DNA from: Leguminivora glycinivorella
Taxonomy: Eukaryota > Arthropoda > Insecta > Lepidoptera > Tortricidae
Length of the DNA stretch: 64,000 bases
Direction of reading: 5' to 3'
NCBI RefSeq assembly: GCF_023078275.1
Contig: NC_062975.1
Span: forward strand, 26,973,085 to 27,037,084
The notes beneath the pieces are model-generated. The model was given only the letters and a program-made list of their open reading frames with translations. It had not been told where the DNA came from and did not search any database. Position numbers and translations under genes: made by a program. Shown piece after piece: positions 1 through 9,336 of the stretch (position 1 is its first letter; the number at the start of each line of letters is the position of its first letter).

Positions 1-2
1 TC

Positions 3-879
3 ATTTGTACGCTACAAGGTCCAATTTATCAACTAAAGTCTGACTCACACCTCTGCATCGCCGATCAAATGTCGAACGAGTGTTCAGCTGACTCTGACAC
101 TTGTCGAAACATATGGACGGAACTAAGCACTATGAATACATACATACCTATACTTTTGTTGTGACGAATGTACTGCGAGAATCATATGCGGACAGGAGGT
201 CAAGGCTGAGCATTTGAACAAGGCAAGAATCATAACCCTTCGAACAGAGTGCGTGTTGAATGGAGACGCCTTTACTATATTTCCCCAGAAGAAACTCTCG
301 AACGAAATCAAAACACAATCAAACGTTGTTAAGTTCGACGTGCCTTCCATCAACAACGTTATAAACCTAACAGTACCAGTCTTGCAAGGCGAATCAACAG
401 CTCTTGAAAACAACGACAAATATTTCAAGGTTATCAGAGATCAAATTGAACATATGAAGAACGAGGGAGCCCTATCAGACAGAATCAACTACCACGACAT
501 TCATCATTACACAGTAATCTACGTGGTCATGGGCATTGTCGCAGTGTTAGCAGTGCTGTACGTGCGCCGCTACATTCGTCGACGGCAACTCGTCGCGCGC
601 CTCACCCCTCCGTTCGCCGCCGCCGCCGCCGCCGCCCCCCGGGAGAGCGGCCGCAGACTAACCTCGATGTCCATCACATCGCGCAGCTCTATCCCATCAG
701 CGACCGAGCACCACCACAATGGACAACCCCTGAGAGACAAGATCATCGCGTCGCGGCGACTGCGCTTAACTCTACAAACATTTCTATGTTTAGGGGATTT
801 ACTTCAATCAAATAATTCCTTGCAACTTAAATTCTATTTCATTTGTTTGATTCTAATATTTCAATTCATTTCACTGTAA
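3..879 (+). pseudogene. Errantivirus/gypsy-type envelope (F-like) gene, 3' part, frameshifted
   Basis: The reading frame resembles the C-terminal half of the envelope protein of insect errantiviruses, which is related to baculovirus F fusion proteins. The first part (3 to about 158) and the second part (about 160-879) are in different frames, so there is a break near 155-160. The 5' part lies outside the window. In the second part a hydrophobic stretch at about 508-566 looks like the single membrane anchor. It is followed by a basic Arg-rich tail and an alanine run coded by a GCC repeat. Cysteines are frequent before the break and almost absent after the anchor, as expected for an ectodomain and tail. 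The copy is an old endogenous remnant. Family assignment rests on overall resemblance and layout, not on a database match. Confidence 0.5.
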
Positions 880-1180
880 TGATCAGATTTATATAAGAAT
901 AATGTATCAGCATCTTTTATCAATCTCTCATCTCTTGGCCGGGAATATGTACAATGCAAGCATCGCACATTTCTCGCGTCAGCATTAAAATTAATATAAT
1001 TATGACTTTATTTTAATTGCTGTATTTGCGATTACGCCATACATCGATTTATGCATTAGTTTACGTTATTACGTGCTCCTAGCTAGTACTCAATATACCT
1101 TGGTTATCAATAAATTTATAACTGTATCAAAATCAGTGTTTCTATCAAGACTACAATCAACCATCAAGAATCATATCATC
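880..1180 (+). other. AT-rich stretch after env remnant, possible 3' LTR remnant
   Basis: No open frame is visible. An AATAAA signal occurs near 1109 within AT-rich DNA directly behind the env stop codon, where an errantivirus would carry its 3' LTR. I cannot see a second LTR copy to align with it, so the boundaries are guesses. Confidence 0.2.
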
Positions 1181-1885
1181 TAAGGTGTAAGGCTCGTACA
1201 GTCTCTAAGTGTCCAAAAAACTAACATTAACTTAATCAAACGACAACAAGGTCATTAAAGTAAGGAATCTATTTTAAAATAAAATATAATCAAAATCTCA
1301 GAGATGTATAAAGTCTCTAAGTGTCCAAAAGCTAAAATTAACTAAATTAAACGACAACGTGATGGTCTCTAGTGTCATCCTTAAGACATTACTTACTTAA
1401 GTTTAATTCTTACAAGAACCGAATGTAGTGTCTCGCAATCCGCTCAAAAGTAAAGTTAAATAATCTAACAAAACATGTGGCCCAGGTAAGCTTGAACAGA
1501 CCAGTCTCCACAAACAGCACCCGTTCACGAGTATGACGCGTATCTCAGCCATCGCCTCCCTCAACCTCCATTCGGGAAGGTGGCGACCCGATCAACACGC
1601 CACCGTAAGCAAAGACTTTTAAGCGAGCATGACATGTTCAAGCTAACAGCAAATTGACAAAAGAAAAATCGACACAGTGAAACACGACATTAAGCTTGTA
1701 GGTGACATTAAAGAGGGCAACAATGCCTAGTATAGCTATACATAACTAATTACATGCTCAACGTGACTTAGAGATGTAAAGGTCTCTAAGGGTCAGTGTA
1801 CTATCATACTTTAAATAAATTTTATATAACTACGCTATATAATGAAAACAAAAATCTTAGAGGTGTATAAGGTCTCTAAGCGTCC
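1179..1885 (-). repeat. Dispersed 25-28 bp motif, four copies, in 3' UTR of CR1-like element
   Basis: The core GTCTCTAAG followed by a variable base and GTC occurs near 1201, 1312, 1781 and 1871. Three copies are preceded by a GAGRTGTA-type block, so each copy can fold as AGAG...CTCT. The copies are irregularly spaced, unlike a satellite. They probably belong to the 3' UTR of the adjoining minus-strand element. Confidence 0.5.
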
Positions 1886-1989
1886 TACTAACATAACTAA
1901 TGATACAATACAATCACATGAGAAAAATTACGCTGTGTCATTTTTACTGGATACTAGTACGGTTGTATTACAAACTTCTGCTACCATAA

Positions 1990-4848
1990 TCAACCTACTG
2001 GCTTAAAGGCATTTTTATCATCTATAAAATCATTTACCGTATAGTAAGCTTTACCTAGCAAACAGCGCTTAACATGTGACTTAAATTTGCCGAGTGGCAA
2101 GTTCACTACATCAATGGGGATTTTGTTATAAAAACGTGTACAGTTCCCAACGAAAGACGTACTAACCTTACGGAGACGGTGGAAGGGCACGGCAAGTTTA
2201 TGTTTGTTTCTAGTGTTATAGTTATGGATATCACTGTTAAGCTTGTATTCATGGATGTTTTTCCTAGCATACATAATATTCTCAAGTATGTACTGAGAGG
2301 CAACGGTAAGAATGTTCACCTCTTTGAATTTCTCTCTTAGGGAAGCTCGAGCGCCCAGTCCATATATGGAACGTACAGCTCGCTTTTGCAGCACAAATAT
2401 CGTCTGAATATCTGCGGCTTTACCCCATAACAGAATTCCATACGACATAACACTATGGAAGTAACCAAAGTATACCAGCCTGGCCGTCTCTACGTTTGTT
2501 AGCTGTCTGATTCTCCTTACTGCGTAGGCAGCTGAACTAAGTTTGTTAGCTAAAGTAGCAATATGTGCGTGCCATTGCAGTTTTGAGTCTAAAGTGACTC
2601 CCAGGAAAACAGTTTGGTCTTCAAACTCCAGCGTATCACCTTTTATTTGGATTTTGCTGTTATTTATCTGCTTGACGTTAGGTAACGCAAACTTGATGCA
2701 TTTGGTTTTCTTGGCGTTCAAAAGTAGATTGTTTGCCGTAAACCAGTTAACTATAGTTGATAGGGCATCATTAATACTGTCGAAGCTATTTTCCTTCCTG
2801 TTCACTTTGAATATAAGAGAAGTGTCATCCGCAAATAACACTATATCATGTCTGCCTTTAACAAGAGTGGGTAGGTCATTAATATATACTAAAAAGAGGA
2901 AGGGACCAAGAATTGAACCTTGAGGCACTCCGAGGGCTACCGGGGACCCCGCCGAATGAGTTCCATTAATAACTACTCTCTGAGTCCTATCCGACAGATA
3001 TGATGAGACTAAGTCGAGGGCACCGGCTTTTATCCCGTAGTGGCTTAATTTTCGTTTTAAATTTTCGTGATCTACGCAATCAAATGCCTTGGACAGATCA
3101 CAGAAAATTCCAACAGCATCTTGAGCTTTTTCCCAAGCGTCAAAGATGTGCTTTAGGAGTACCGCACCAGCGTCAGTGGTTGATCGACCTTTGGTAAAAC
3201 CAAATTGATTGCTATCAAGCAGTTTATTTCTGTTGAAATGCGACAGCAGTTGATTTAAAATAAGTTTCTCAAACACTTTGCTTAATGCAGGTAGTATTGA
3301 AATCGGCCTAAAGTTCGTAGGATCTGTCTTCGTTCCTGATTTAAACAACGGGATAATTTTGCTATGTTTCATAATATCTGGAAAAGTGCCAACATCAATG
3401 CATCTGTTGAAAATCTCAGCTAAATATGGTGCAATAGATTCAATAATGGAATGCAAAACTTTGACTGACAGGCCCCATAGATCTTCAGTTTTCTTTAAAT
3501 TCAGTGATCTAAAAGTCTTAAGAACTATGTTCGGAGTGATATACGAAAATTTGAAGAATTCTGTACATTCCGCTACATTTCTCTTCAAAATTTCTTCAGC
3601 GACATCTGGCGACGAATTAAGAGACTTTGTTGTTTCTACCGGTATATTCGAGAAAAACTGCTCAAAATGATCTGCCACTTCACGGTCGGAACTTACTAAA
3701 GCGTCACCAATTCGTAGCTTGTAGTGCGGATCCTTCATTTTACGTTTCCCAGTTTCATTGCCGATCACCTGCCAGGCAGTTTTAACCTTATCACTAGAAT
3801 TTAGGATCTTTTTAGACAAGTGATTAGCTTTCGCGGCGACACACATCATCTTAAAAGATTTTGAAAAATTCCGAACATGCTCCAGAAATTCCGGCCTTTT
3901 ATCAGTGGCTTTTAAATCGTATAAGTCGTAGAGTTGGCGTCTTGTCTTATGAATATCCGGCGTAGCCCAGTCGCTAAATTTAGTCTTGGTCCTGCTTTTT
4001 ACTTTCTTTTTAGTGAAACAGACATCAAATTCATTTTTAATGCAGTTAAATAAATCAGAACTCAAACAATTGGGGTTTTCTTGCGTACATGAAAGACAAC
4101 ATAATCGTTTGGTAACATTACGATTAAATAAATCTAGGAGCCTTTGAGAGATTGGCCTACATAAAGTATCTTGCGGAATTTCTTCTGTTTTCTCATTGAA
4201 AGAAGCTTTTAGACCACAGTGATCAGAACTTAGGTTGTTAATAACAGATTTACTAATCGCATCCTTGTTACTAAAAATGTTATCTATACATGTAGCACTG
4301 GTTGCTGTGATTCGAGTGGGTTCGCAGAATAAGTTAACCAAGTTAAAGGATTTGAAGGTGTTTAATAACCTTCCACATAATGGCGAATGTTCAAGTATGT
4401 TGACATTAAAATCGCCACACACAATTATACTTTTTTGGGTTCTAAAAACACTACTAAGTACGTCATCTATTACTGATTCAAATACATTATAGTCTGCCGA
4501 AGGGGGCCTGTACACGCATATAATGATAAATTGGTCCATCTCAACACAAGAAAGTTCAATATGGCGTTCTACAGACATGTCAACAATGTCTCGGCGCTCT
4601 TTACTTTTTAAGTTATGCTTAACCATTATTAATGACCCGCCACGGTTACTAGATTTCCTAAAAAAAGAACTAATTATACTATGATTCTTAAAATTAAACA
4701 TAAATTCATGTTCTTTAAGCCAGTGCTCAGTAATACAGAGTATGTCAATATTCGACGACTGCAAATACAAATCAATTTCAAGTTCCTTACAAGTGAATCC
4801 TTGGATATTTTGGTGAACCAGGTTCAATAAATTGGTTTTACCTATCAT
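1990..4848 (-). CDS. ORF2 of CR1-like element: endonuclease and reverse transcriptase
   Basis: The 952-residue frame is uninterrupted. The N-terminal 220 residues form an apurinic-type endonuclease with the motifs CGDFN and SDHCG. Residues about 450-750 form the reverse transcriptase, with the catalytic FADDT box and a SKAFD motif of the palm. The C-terminal third is the thumb and a basic tail. The protein would nick chromosomal DNA and copy its own RNA from the nick. The start at 4848 is chosen because it opens at the usual N-terminal distance before the endonuclease and lies 63 nt after the ORF1 stop. An intact frame in a 5'-truncated copy points to a fairly recent insertion. There is no zinc finger at the C terminus, in contrast to the telomeric elements further right. 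Confidence 0.85.
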   Translation of the reverse strand: MIGKTNLLNLVHQNIQGFTCKELEIDLYLQSSNIDILCITEHWLKEHEFMFNFKNHSIISSFFRKSSNRGGSLIMVKHNLKSKERRDIVDMSVERHIELSCVEMDQFIIICVYRPPSADYNVFESVIDDVLSSVFRTQKSIIVCGDFNVNILEHSPLCGRLLNTFKSFNLVNLFCEPTRITATSATCIDNIFSNKDAISKSVINNLSSDHCGLKASFNEKTEEIPQDTLCRPISQRLLDLFNRNVTKRLCCLSCTQENPNCLSSDLFNCIKNEFDVCFTKKKVKSRTKTKFSDWATPDIHKTRRQLYDLYDLKATDKRPEFLEHVRNFSKSFKMMCVAAKANHLSKKILNSSDKVKTAWQVIGNETGKRKMKDPHYKLRIGDALVSSDREVADHFEQFFSNIPVETTKSLNSSPDVAEEILKRNVAECTEFFKFSYITPNIVLKTFRSLNLKKTEDLWGLSVKVLHSIIESIAPYLAEIFNRCIDVGTFPDIMKHSKIIPLFKSGTKTDPTNFRPISILPALSKVFEKLILNQLLSHFNRNKLLDSNQFGFTKGRSTTDAGAVLLKHIFDAWEKAQDAVGIFCDLSKAFDCVDHENLKRKLSHYGIKAGALDLVSSYLSDRTQRVVINGTHSAGSPVALGVPQGSILGPFLFLVYINDLPTLVKGRHDIVLFADDTSLIFKVNRKENSFDSINDALSTIVNWFTANNLLLNAKKTKCIKFALPNVKQINNSKIQIKGDTLEFEDQTVFLGVTLDSKLQWHAHIATLANKLSSAAYAVRRIRQLTNVETARLVYFGYFHSVMSYGILLWGKAADIQTIFVLQKRAVRSIYGLGARASLREKFKEVNILTVASQYILENIMYARKNIHEYKLNSDIHNYNTRNKHKLAVPFHRLRKVSTSFVGNCTRFYNKIPIDVVNLPLGKFKSHVKRCLLGKAYYTVNDFIDDKNAFKPVG

Positions 4849-4911
4849 ACTAGCATCGCAGTGATCAATAAAAATGGAGCCGGCTGGTGCACTCGTGTCG
4901 GAGCTGTTAGT

Positions 4912-5326
4912 TTAAATTAAAATCACCAGACGGCATCTCCTCGGTAGGTAGGTTTTCTTATAAGGCATAACAAACTCATCTATAAATTTATTCGTATCAA
5001 AATACGAAATCGTACTACTGTACAACGCCAAATTATATAATAAAGAGTTGTAGTGAAACACCCTCTTGTTGACTTTGCTAGACATTCTGTACGGGAGCGC
5101 ACAAATAATGATCTTCGCAACCTCTTCTCGGTCGACCTTCGACAGAGTAGCGGATAGTTTTAAAATATCTCGCTTAGTACAGTCGACACTGTTCCCTATG
5201 AAAACTACGAGCGTGGAGTCGCAGTCAAACTCGCCTGCAGAGATACATTCGATCAGTCGATCGACGGTGGCCCCCGGGTGACAGTCGTTGATGACTCGGT
5301 GGTGGAGGCGCTCCGCTTTTTTTTAA
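4912..5326 (-). pseudogene. ORF1 of CR1-like element, C-terminal fragment
   Basis: About 138 codons are open from the truncation point to a TAA at 4914-4912. The visible part includes CHPGAT, a run like LVVFIGNS, and a basic end. This resembles the C-terminal portion of the esterase-like (SGNH-type) domain found in many CR1-group ORF1 proteins, which binds element RNA. The N-terminal part, including any PHD-type finger, is missing because of the 5' truncation. No internal stop is seen. The resemblance to an SGNH domain is from memory of the family and is moderate only. Confidence 0.5.
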
Positions 5327-5435
5327 GTCGTATAATTATTCAACGGTACATGACATATAAGCATATGTGCACATATTATGAAACGTGATTGAATGGTCTA
5401 CGAGATTTCTGAAGAAAACTTTATTTCCAAAACTA
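5323..5435. repeat. Interspersed repeat, copy 1 of a pair
   Basis: A stretch beginning with a T-run and AAGTCGTATAATTA is repeated, with scattered differences, at 6330-6440. By eye about 85 percent of bases agree over some 110 bp. The CR1-like element ends exactly where this copy begins. Confidence 0.6.
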
Positions 5436-5744
5436 ATGCGAATTTCAGCATGAATTTTCCGTGGAAGGTAAATGTACCTAGTAAAATTGAAAATTGTCAC
5501 TTGCCTCAGTCTCAGTAAGTATACTTAGGAGGTATCGATATACTACTAACTGTCTTCTGGGCCAATTTTTTTTGTGTGTAGCTAATTATATTTATTGTTA
5601 CCGGTTATGTAAATGCCTTTATACAGCATCGTAATACAATCTAGTTCATTAAATACATATTTTACACGTTTATCACATACATAATATTTGTTGCTTCTTT
5701 TCGTTCACTGAAAAAACCGGCCAAGAGCGTGTCGGGCCACGCTC

Positions 5745-6311
5745 AGTGTAGGGTTCCGTAGTTTTCCGTATTTTTCTCAAAAACTACTGAACCTATCAAG
5801 TTCAAAACAATTTTCCTAGAAAGTCTTTATAAAGTTCTACTTTTGTGATTTTTTTCATATTTTTTAAACTTATGGTTCAAAAGTTAGAGGGGGGGGGACG
5901 CACTTTTTTTTCCTTTAGGAGCGATTATTTCCAAAACTATTCATATTATCAAAAAACGATCTTAGTAAACCTTTATTCATTTTTAAATACCTATCCAACA
6001 ATATATCACACGTTGGGGTTGGAATGAAAAAAAATATCAGCCCCCACTTTACATGTAGGGGGGGTACCCTAATAAAACATTTTCTTCCATTTTTTATTTT
6101 TGCACTTTGTTGGCGTGATTGATATACATATTGGTACCAAATTTCAGCTTTCTAGTGCTAACGGTTACTGAGATTATCCGCGGACGGACGGACGGACGGA
6201 CGGACGGACGGACGGACGGACGGACGGACGGACGGACGGACGGACGGACGGACGGACGGACGGACATGGCGAAACTATAAGGGTTCCTAGTTGACTACGG
6301 AACCCTAAAAA
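5745..6311. mobile_element. Non-autonomous element with inverted ends and (GGAC)n array
   Basis: It starts with AGGGTTCCGTAG near 5748 and ends with CTACGGAACCCTA near 6294-6306, which are inverted copies of each other. The sequence in front (GGCCAAGAGCGTGTCGGG at 5719) is typical of a very common moth and butterfly repeat. It has no coding capacity. It sits between the two copies of the 110-bp repeat. Class assignment (MITE-like or other) is uncertain. Confidence 0.5.
6179..6266. repeat. (GGAC)n microsatellite, about 21 units
   Basis: A perfect tetranucleotide array of CGGA/GGAC. It is part of the surrounding non-autonomous element, which characteristically carries such an array near its right end. 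Confidence 0.95.
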
Positions 6312-6329
6312 ATGCTCAAATAGACATTT

Positions 6330-6440
6330 TTTTTAAAGTCGTATAATTACTAAACGGTACGTGACACATAAGTATATGTGCACATATTATGAAAGGTGAT
6401 TGAATGATCTACAAGATTTCTCAGGAAAACTTTTGTCTAA
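6330..6440. repeat. Interspersed repeat, copy 2 of a pair
   Basis: Counterpart of 5323-5435, in the same orientation. The sequence from here to about 7080 is AT-rich, lacks a convincing gene, and reads as further repeat DNA. Confidence 0.6.
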
Positions 6441-7141
6441 GATAAATATTTTTCAATATATGGAGCAATGTATGAAGTAAAAAGTGGGGGATGACGATTT
6501 TTTAAAAATTGACAGTTTTTAGGAGTTCATACCTAGACAACGGTTAAGAATAGAAAAAATGTTTCTAGACCAAAGTTATAGAGAATTTTATAAGCTTTCA
6601 AAGTGTAGTAAACCAAAATTTCGTATGACGCATAGTTTTTAAAATATGAGCAAAAAACCAAAAAATGGGACCTTTTTCATCCCCCCCTCTTCGAGCTCAC
6701 GTCCAAAGTCCGAGGACTTTTAGTATGTATGTGTCCTGACTATCCCTAACAACATCCCGTAGTGAAACTTTCTGCTTTCGGCCATTCCACCTAGACCCCC
6801 CTTTTGAGCATTCATTGACTGATCTATGGTCACTTTCGTCGGTAGTCTCTGTCGTCTAATCATAAGTCAGCAATTCCCGAAAAGTTTGTACATTTGGATC
6901 ACGTCTCCTATTTTGATAAAAATTGGTAGGCTGATAGTCCACGATGCTGAGCAAGATCCTCTATACGTTTCCCAAAATGTCCTAGGTAGTTTGTATGAAA
7001 CTTCCTTGAAACTTTTTTGGTGCTAAAAATGTAAAGAAATCTGGTGACTATAAAGGAAGGTTTGAAGGGAATACAAACTAAGAAATGAGTTATTTGACTT
7101 TGATCCGAACAGTAAATGAAGCTAACGTCCGCAGTTTCCAG

Positions 7142-7349
7142 TACCGCGGGCGCTGCTGGCTGCCGGCCGACCCGCGCGACGGCACCTACAGCGGCGTGCT
7201 GCCCAACAAGCAGTTCGCGATGCCGAGCCGCAGCTACGCGCGCCTGCGCCTGTGGGTGCACTGCGCGCGCCACCGCCGCCCGCGCCGCCTGCCCTACGCG
7301 CTCTGCTACAGCGGCGGCTGGAACCTGCCGCTGCCCGACTGCGTCCGCG
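7142..7349 (+). CDS. Sushi-domain protein, exon with first visible CCP domain
   Basis: The frame encodes one sushi (complement control protein) module: Cys near the start in GRCW, then HCARH, LCYSGGW and a closing PDC, with the Gly-Trp before the last Cys typical of the fold. Such modules mediate extracellular protein contacts. A possible acceptor (TTTCCAG) ends at 7141; another AG lies at 7133-7134. The donor GT is at 7350-7351, leaving phase 1, which matches the acceptor of the next exon. GC content rises abruptly compared with the flanks, as in the next two exons. Earlier exons, including the start codon and any signal peptide, are not recognised in the window. Confidence 0.65.
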
Positions 7350-7771
7350 GTTACCCATCTCCACATCCCTCCACATACACCCACCCCTTATTCTATTCTA
7401 TTCAAAATATATATTTCAGCCAAACTTGTCTCATACATGTAAAAACATTACTATGATTAGATTATTATGATATCTATCCTAACTTAGGTTAGACTTAGAC
7501 AATATAGATATTATTTGTAATTAGTAATCTTTCTAGGATTCCTAACTGGCCTAACCTAACAAGAAATACTCGCATACCAACTCACTGTTAGCTCTACCTT
7601 AGTTGAAGCACCTTTGAAAGATCAACACTTGACATCGGTGAAAGGTATGAGGCAGGTATGGTTTAATTTATAATAGTTTCGTCGGGTTACCATGTTCATG
7701 GCTGGTCTTAATGTTTAGCACGCTGATATGCATCCTTGCCATACATTAATATTGTATTTTATTCGCCTCAG
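7350..7771 (+). other. Intron of sushi-domain gene
   Basis: AT-rich, with GT at 7350 and AG at 7770-7771. No open frame or recognisable repeat is seen in it. Confidence 0.6.
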
Positions 7772-8023
7772 ATGAGTCAAGTTACGAAGTGTATTATTAC
7801 AACGACGAGTACGAGGAGGACGCCAACTCGACGACGGAGGCGCCGCCGGCGAACGAGTGCCGCATGCCGACGCCGCCGGAGCACGGCTACTTCACGCGCG
7901 AGACCAAGGCCAGCCAGAAGCGCATCCTGCTCGTCGTGCGCTGCAAGCCGCTGCACTTCCTCGTGGGCTGGCAGCGCCTCACCTGCCGCGACGGCCGCTG
8001 GAACCGGCCGATGCCCAAGTGCA
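7772..8023 (+). CDS. Sushi-domain protein, exon with second CCP domain
   Basis: The acceptor CCTCAG ends at 7771 and the donor A|GTGAGT begins at 8024. Both joints are phase 1. An acidic, tyrosine-rich linker (EVYYYNDEYEED) leads into a full sushi module with NEC, VRC, LTC and the closing W-x-RPMPKC. The linker with several Tyr next to Asp and Glu has the look of tyrosine-sulfation sites of secreted proteins, which is inference. The high GC matches the neighbouring exons and not the AT-rich introns. Confidence 0.8.
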
Positions 8024-8105
8024 GTGAGTATACCGCCTCGCGCCTGCCCGCCGCCGGCTGGCTGAGTGTGAGCGCAGTCCGTCTGACGCCTCCGATTGGT
8101 TACAG

Positions 8106-8374
8106 TGTTTATCGACATGCGGGTGTGCACGCTGCTGCGGCGCTCGGACCGCATGATCCGCACGTGCCTCAAGAGCGAGGAGTACCCGGGCGAGTACCGC
8201 TGCGACGAGGGGCTGGTGCCGCACGGCGCCACGGTGGAGCCGCGCTGCCCGCGCGACCACTTCGTGTGGGGCACCTTCCGCTACATGCACTGCATCGACG
8301 GCGTCTGGCACCCGCGCGACGTCACGTGGCGCGACCTCAAATGCGAGCACGCCACCAACATCTACCGACACTAT
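8106..8374 (+). CDS. Sushi-domain protein, exon with third CCP-like domain
   Basis: The acceptor TTACAG ends at 8105 and the donor GTACGT begins at 8375. The entry is phase 1, continuing the codon left open at 8023, and the exit is phase 0. The module contains Cys in RVC, RTC, YRC, PRC, MHC and LKC, with a GVW before the last one. It is longer than a standard 60-residue sushi repeat, so it may be a sushi domain with an extra loop or one and a half modules. The phase-0 exit agrees with the next acceptor at 9336. Confidence 0.8.
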
Positions 8375-9336
8375 GTACGTCTTCTGTGTATAACTACTCA
8401 CATCATTATATTACTTTATGGTTCAACTCGTTCCCGCCGCCGTCTCGGTGCGAATTATTGCGCCACAAATTTCGGCCACTACCGAATGAGCAACCTCAAG
8501 ATAGCAACCTGTTTCATAATCTCAGGGTTTTAGGGAACTGAAAAATAATTGCCCCCAGATTTTTTTTTTACCAAACATTGGTATTATGATAAATATTACA
8601 GGAAAAATAAATTCACAACTTTGAGAACTTTTTTTTCATTGATAAAACGTTCTTCAATTCATTTGTCTTGTTTTAAATTTGTACCATTTTAATTTCGTCA
8701 CCAGTTCGTCAGTTTTATTTCGTCACTTTATGGTATTTGTCGTCGTTGATCATAATAATTTTGAATTGCTTGGCTTTTTGTCATTCCGGCTCCTTAGTTG
8801 TTCCGACAGCCGCTTTGGTCTCATTCTGAGTTCGTAATATTATGTAATTACACTAATTCGATTTAGAATTAAAATTTTGAAAAAACCGCGTCCGGTCGGG
8901 ACCGCGACATAGTGGACCGCTTTTCGCATGGCTAAGAACACTCCCGACTAACTCAGCTTTCAAACAAAGAAAAAACTAAATCGGTTCATCCGTTCGGGAG
9001 CTACGATGCCACATACAGACACACATATACACACACACACAGACATACAGACAGACAGACATGTCAAACTTATAACACCCCGTCGTTTTTGCGTCGGGGG
9101 TTGAAAATATAAAATAAACAGCGAATATGCCAAAAGAGTGACGAATAATGAATGAGCCAAAATAAGGAAAAGATCAACAACTCATAACATCACAGACGAC
9201 AAAAGGGTCCTGACGAAAGTGACAAGTGAACAATGAGTGACGAAAGCGATATGGTACAAATAACTTGACAACAAACAAACGCGACGACGACCCAAGGTAA
9301 TACAAAACAATCTGATATGAGTTTTCTTCTTTTTAG
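8375..9336 (+). other. Intron of sushi-domain gene
   Basis: GT at 8375 and TTTTAG at 9331-9336. It contains the transposon tail at about 8878-9108. The remainder is AT-rich and shows no gene. Confidence 0.6.
8878..9108 (+). mobile_element. Fragment of a lepidopteran SINE/RTE-type 3' end
   Basis: The segment ends in CACACACACAGACATACAGACAGACAG followed by a block reading CACCCCGTCGTTTTTGCGTC. This is a very common 3' end of interspersed repeats in moths and butterflies. Only a few hundred bases are present and they are non-coding. Confidence 0.6.

Larger units (their letters stand above)
1180..5326 (-). mobile_element. CR1-like non-LTR retrotransposon, 5'-truncated
   Basis: This element reads right to left. 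It holds the C-terminal part of ORF1 (4912-5326), a 63-nt gap, an intact ORF2 (1990-4848), and a presumed long 3' UTR containing a repeated 25-28 bp motif. It is cut off at the 5' side at about 5326, where ORF1 runs straight into unrelated repeat DNA; 5' truncation is the usual outcome of target-primed reverse transcription. The 3' end is unresolved because no poly(A) or short terminal repeat is obvious on the left, so 1180 is an estimate set by the last copy of the repeated motif. The ORF1/ORF2 style fits the CR1/Daphne/L2 group, with family level uncertain. Confidence 0.65.

Noticed and set aside
123..428. Small minus-strand frame at the left end
   Set aside because: It is antisense to the env remnant and has no supporting feature.
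7777..8274. Minus-strand frame over the sushi exons
   Set aside because: It crosses introns and has no domain. The plus-strand exons show cysteine patterns and splice sites with matching phases.
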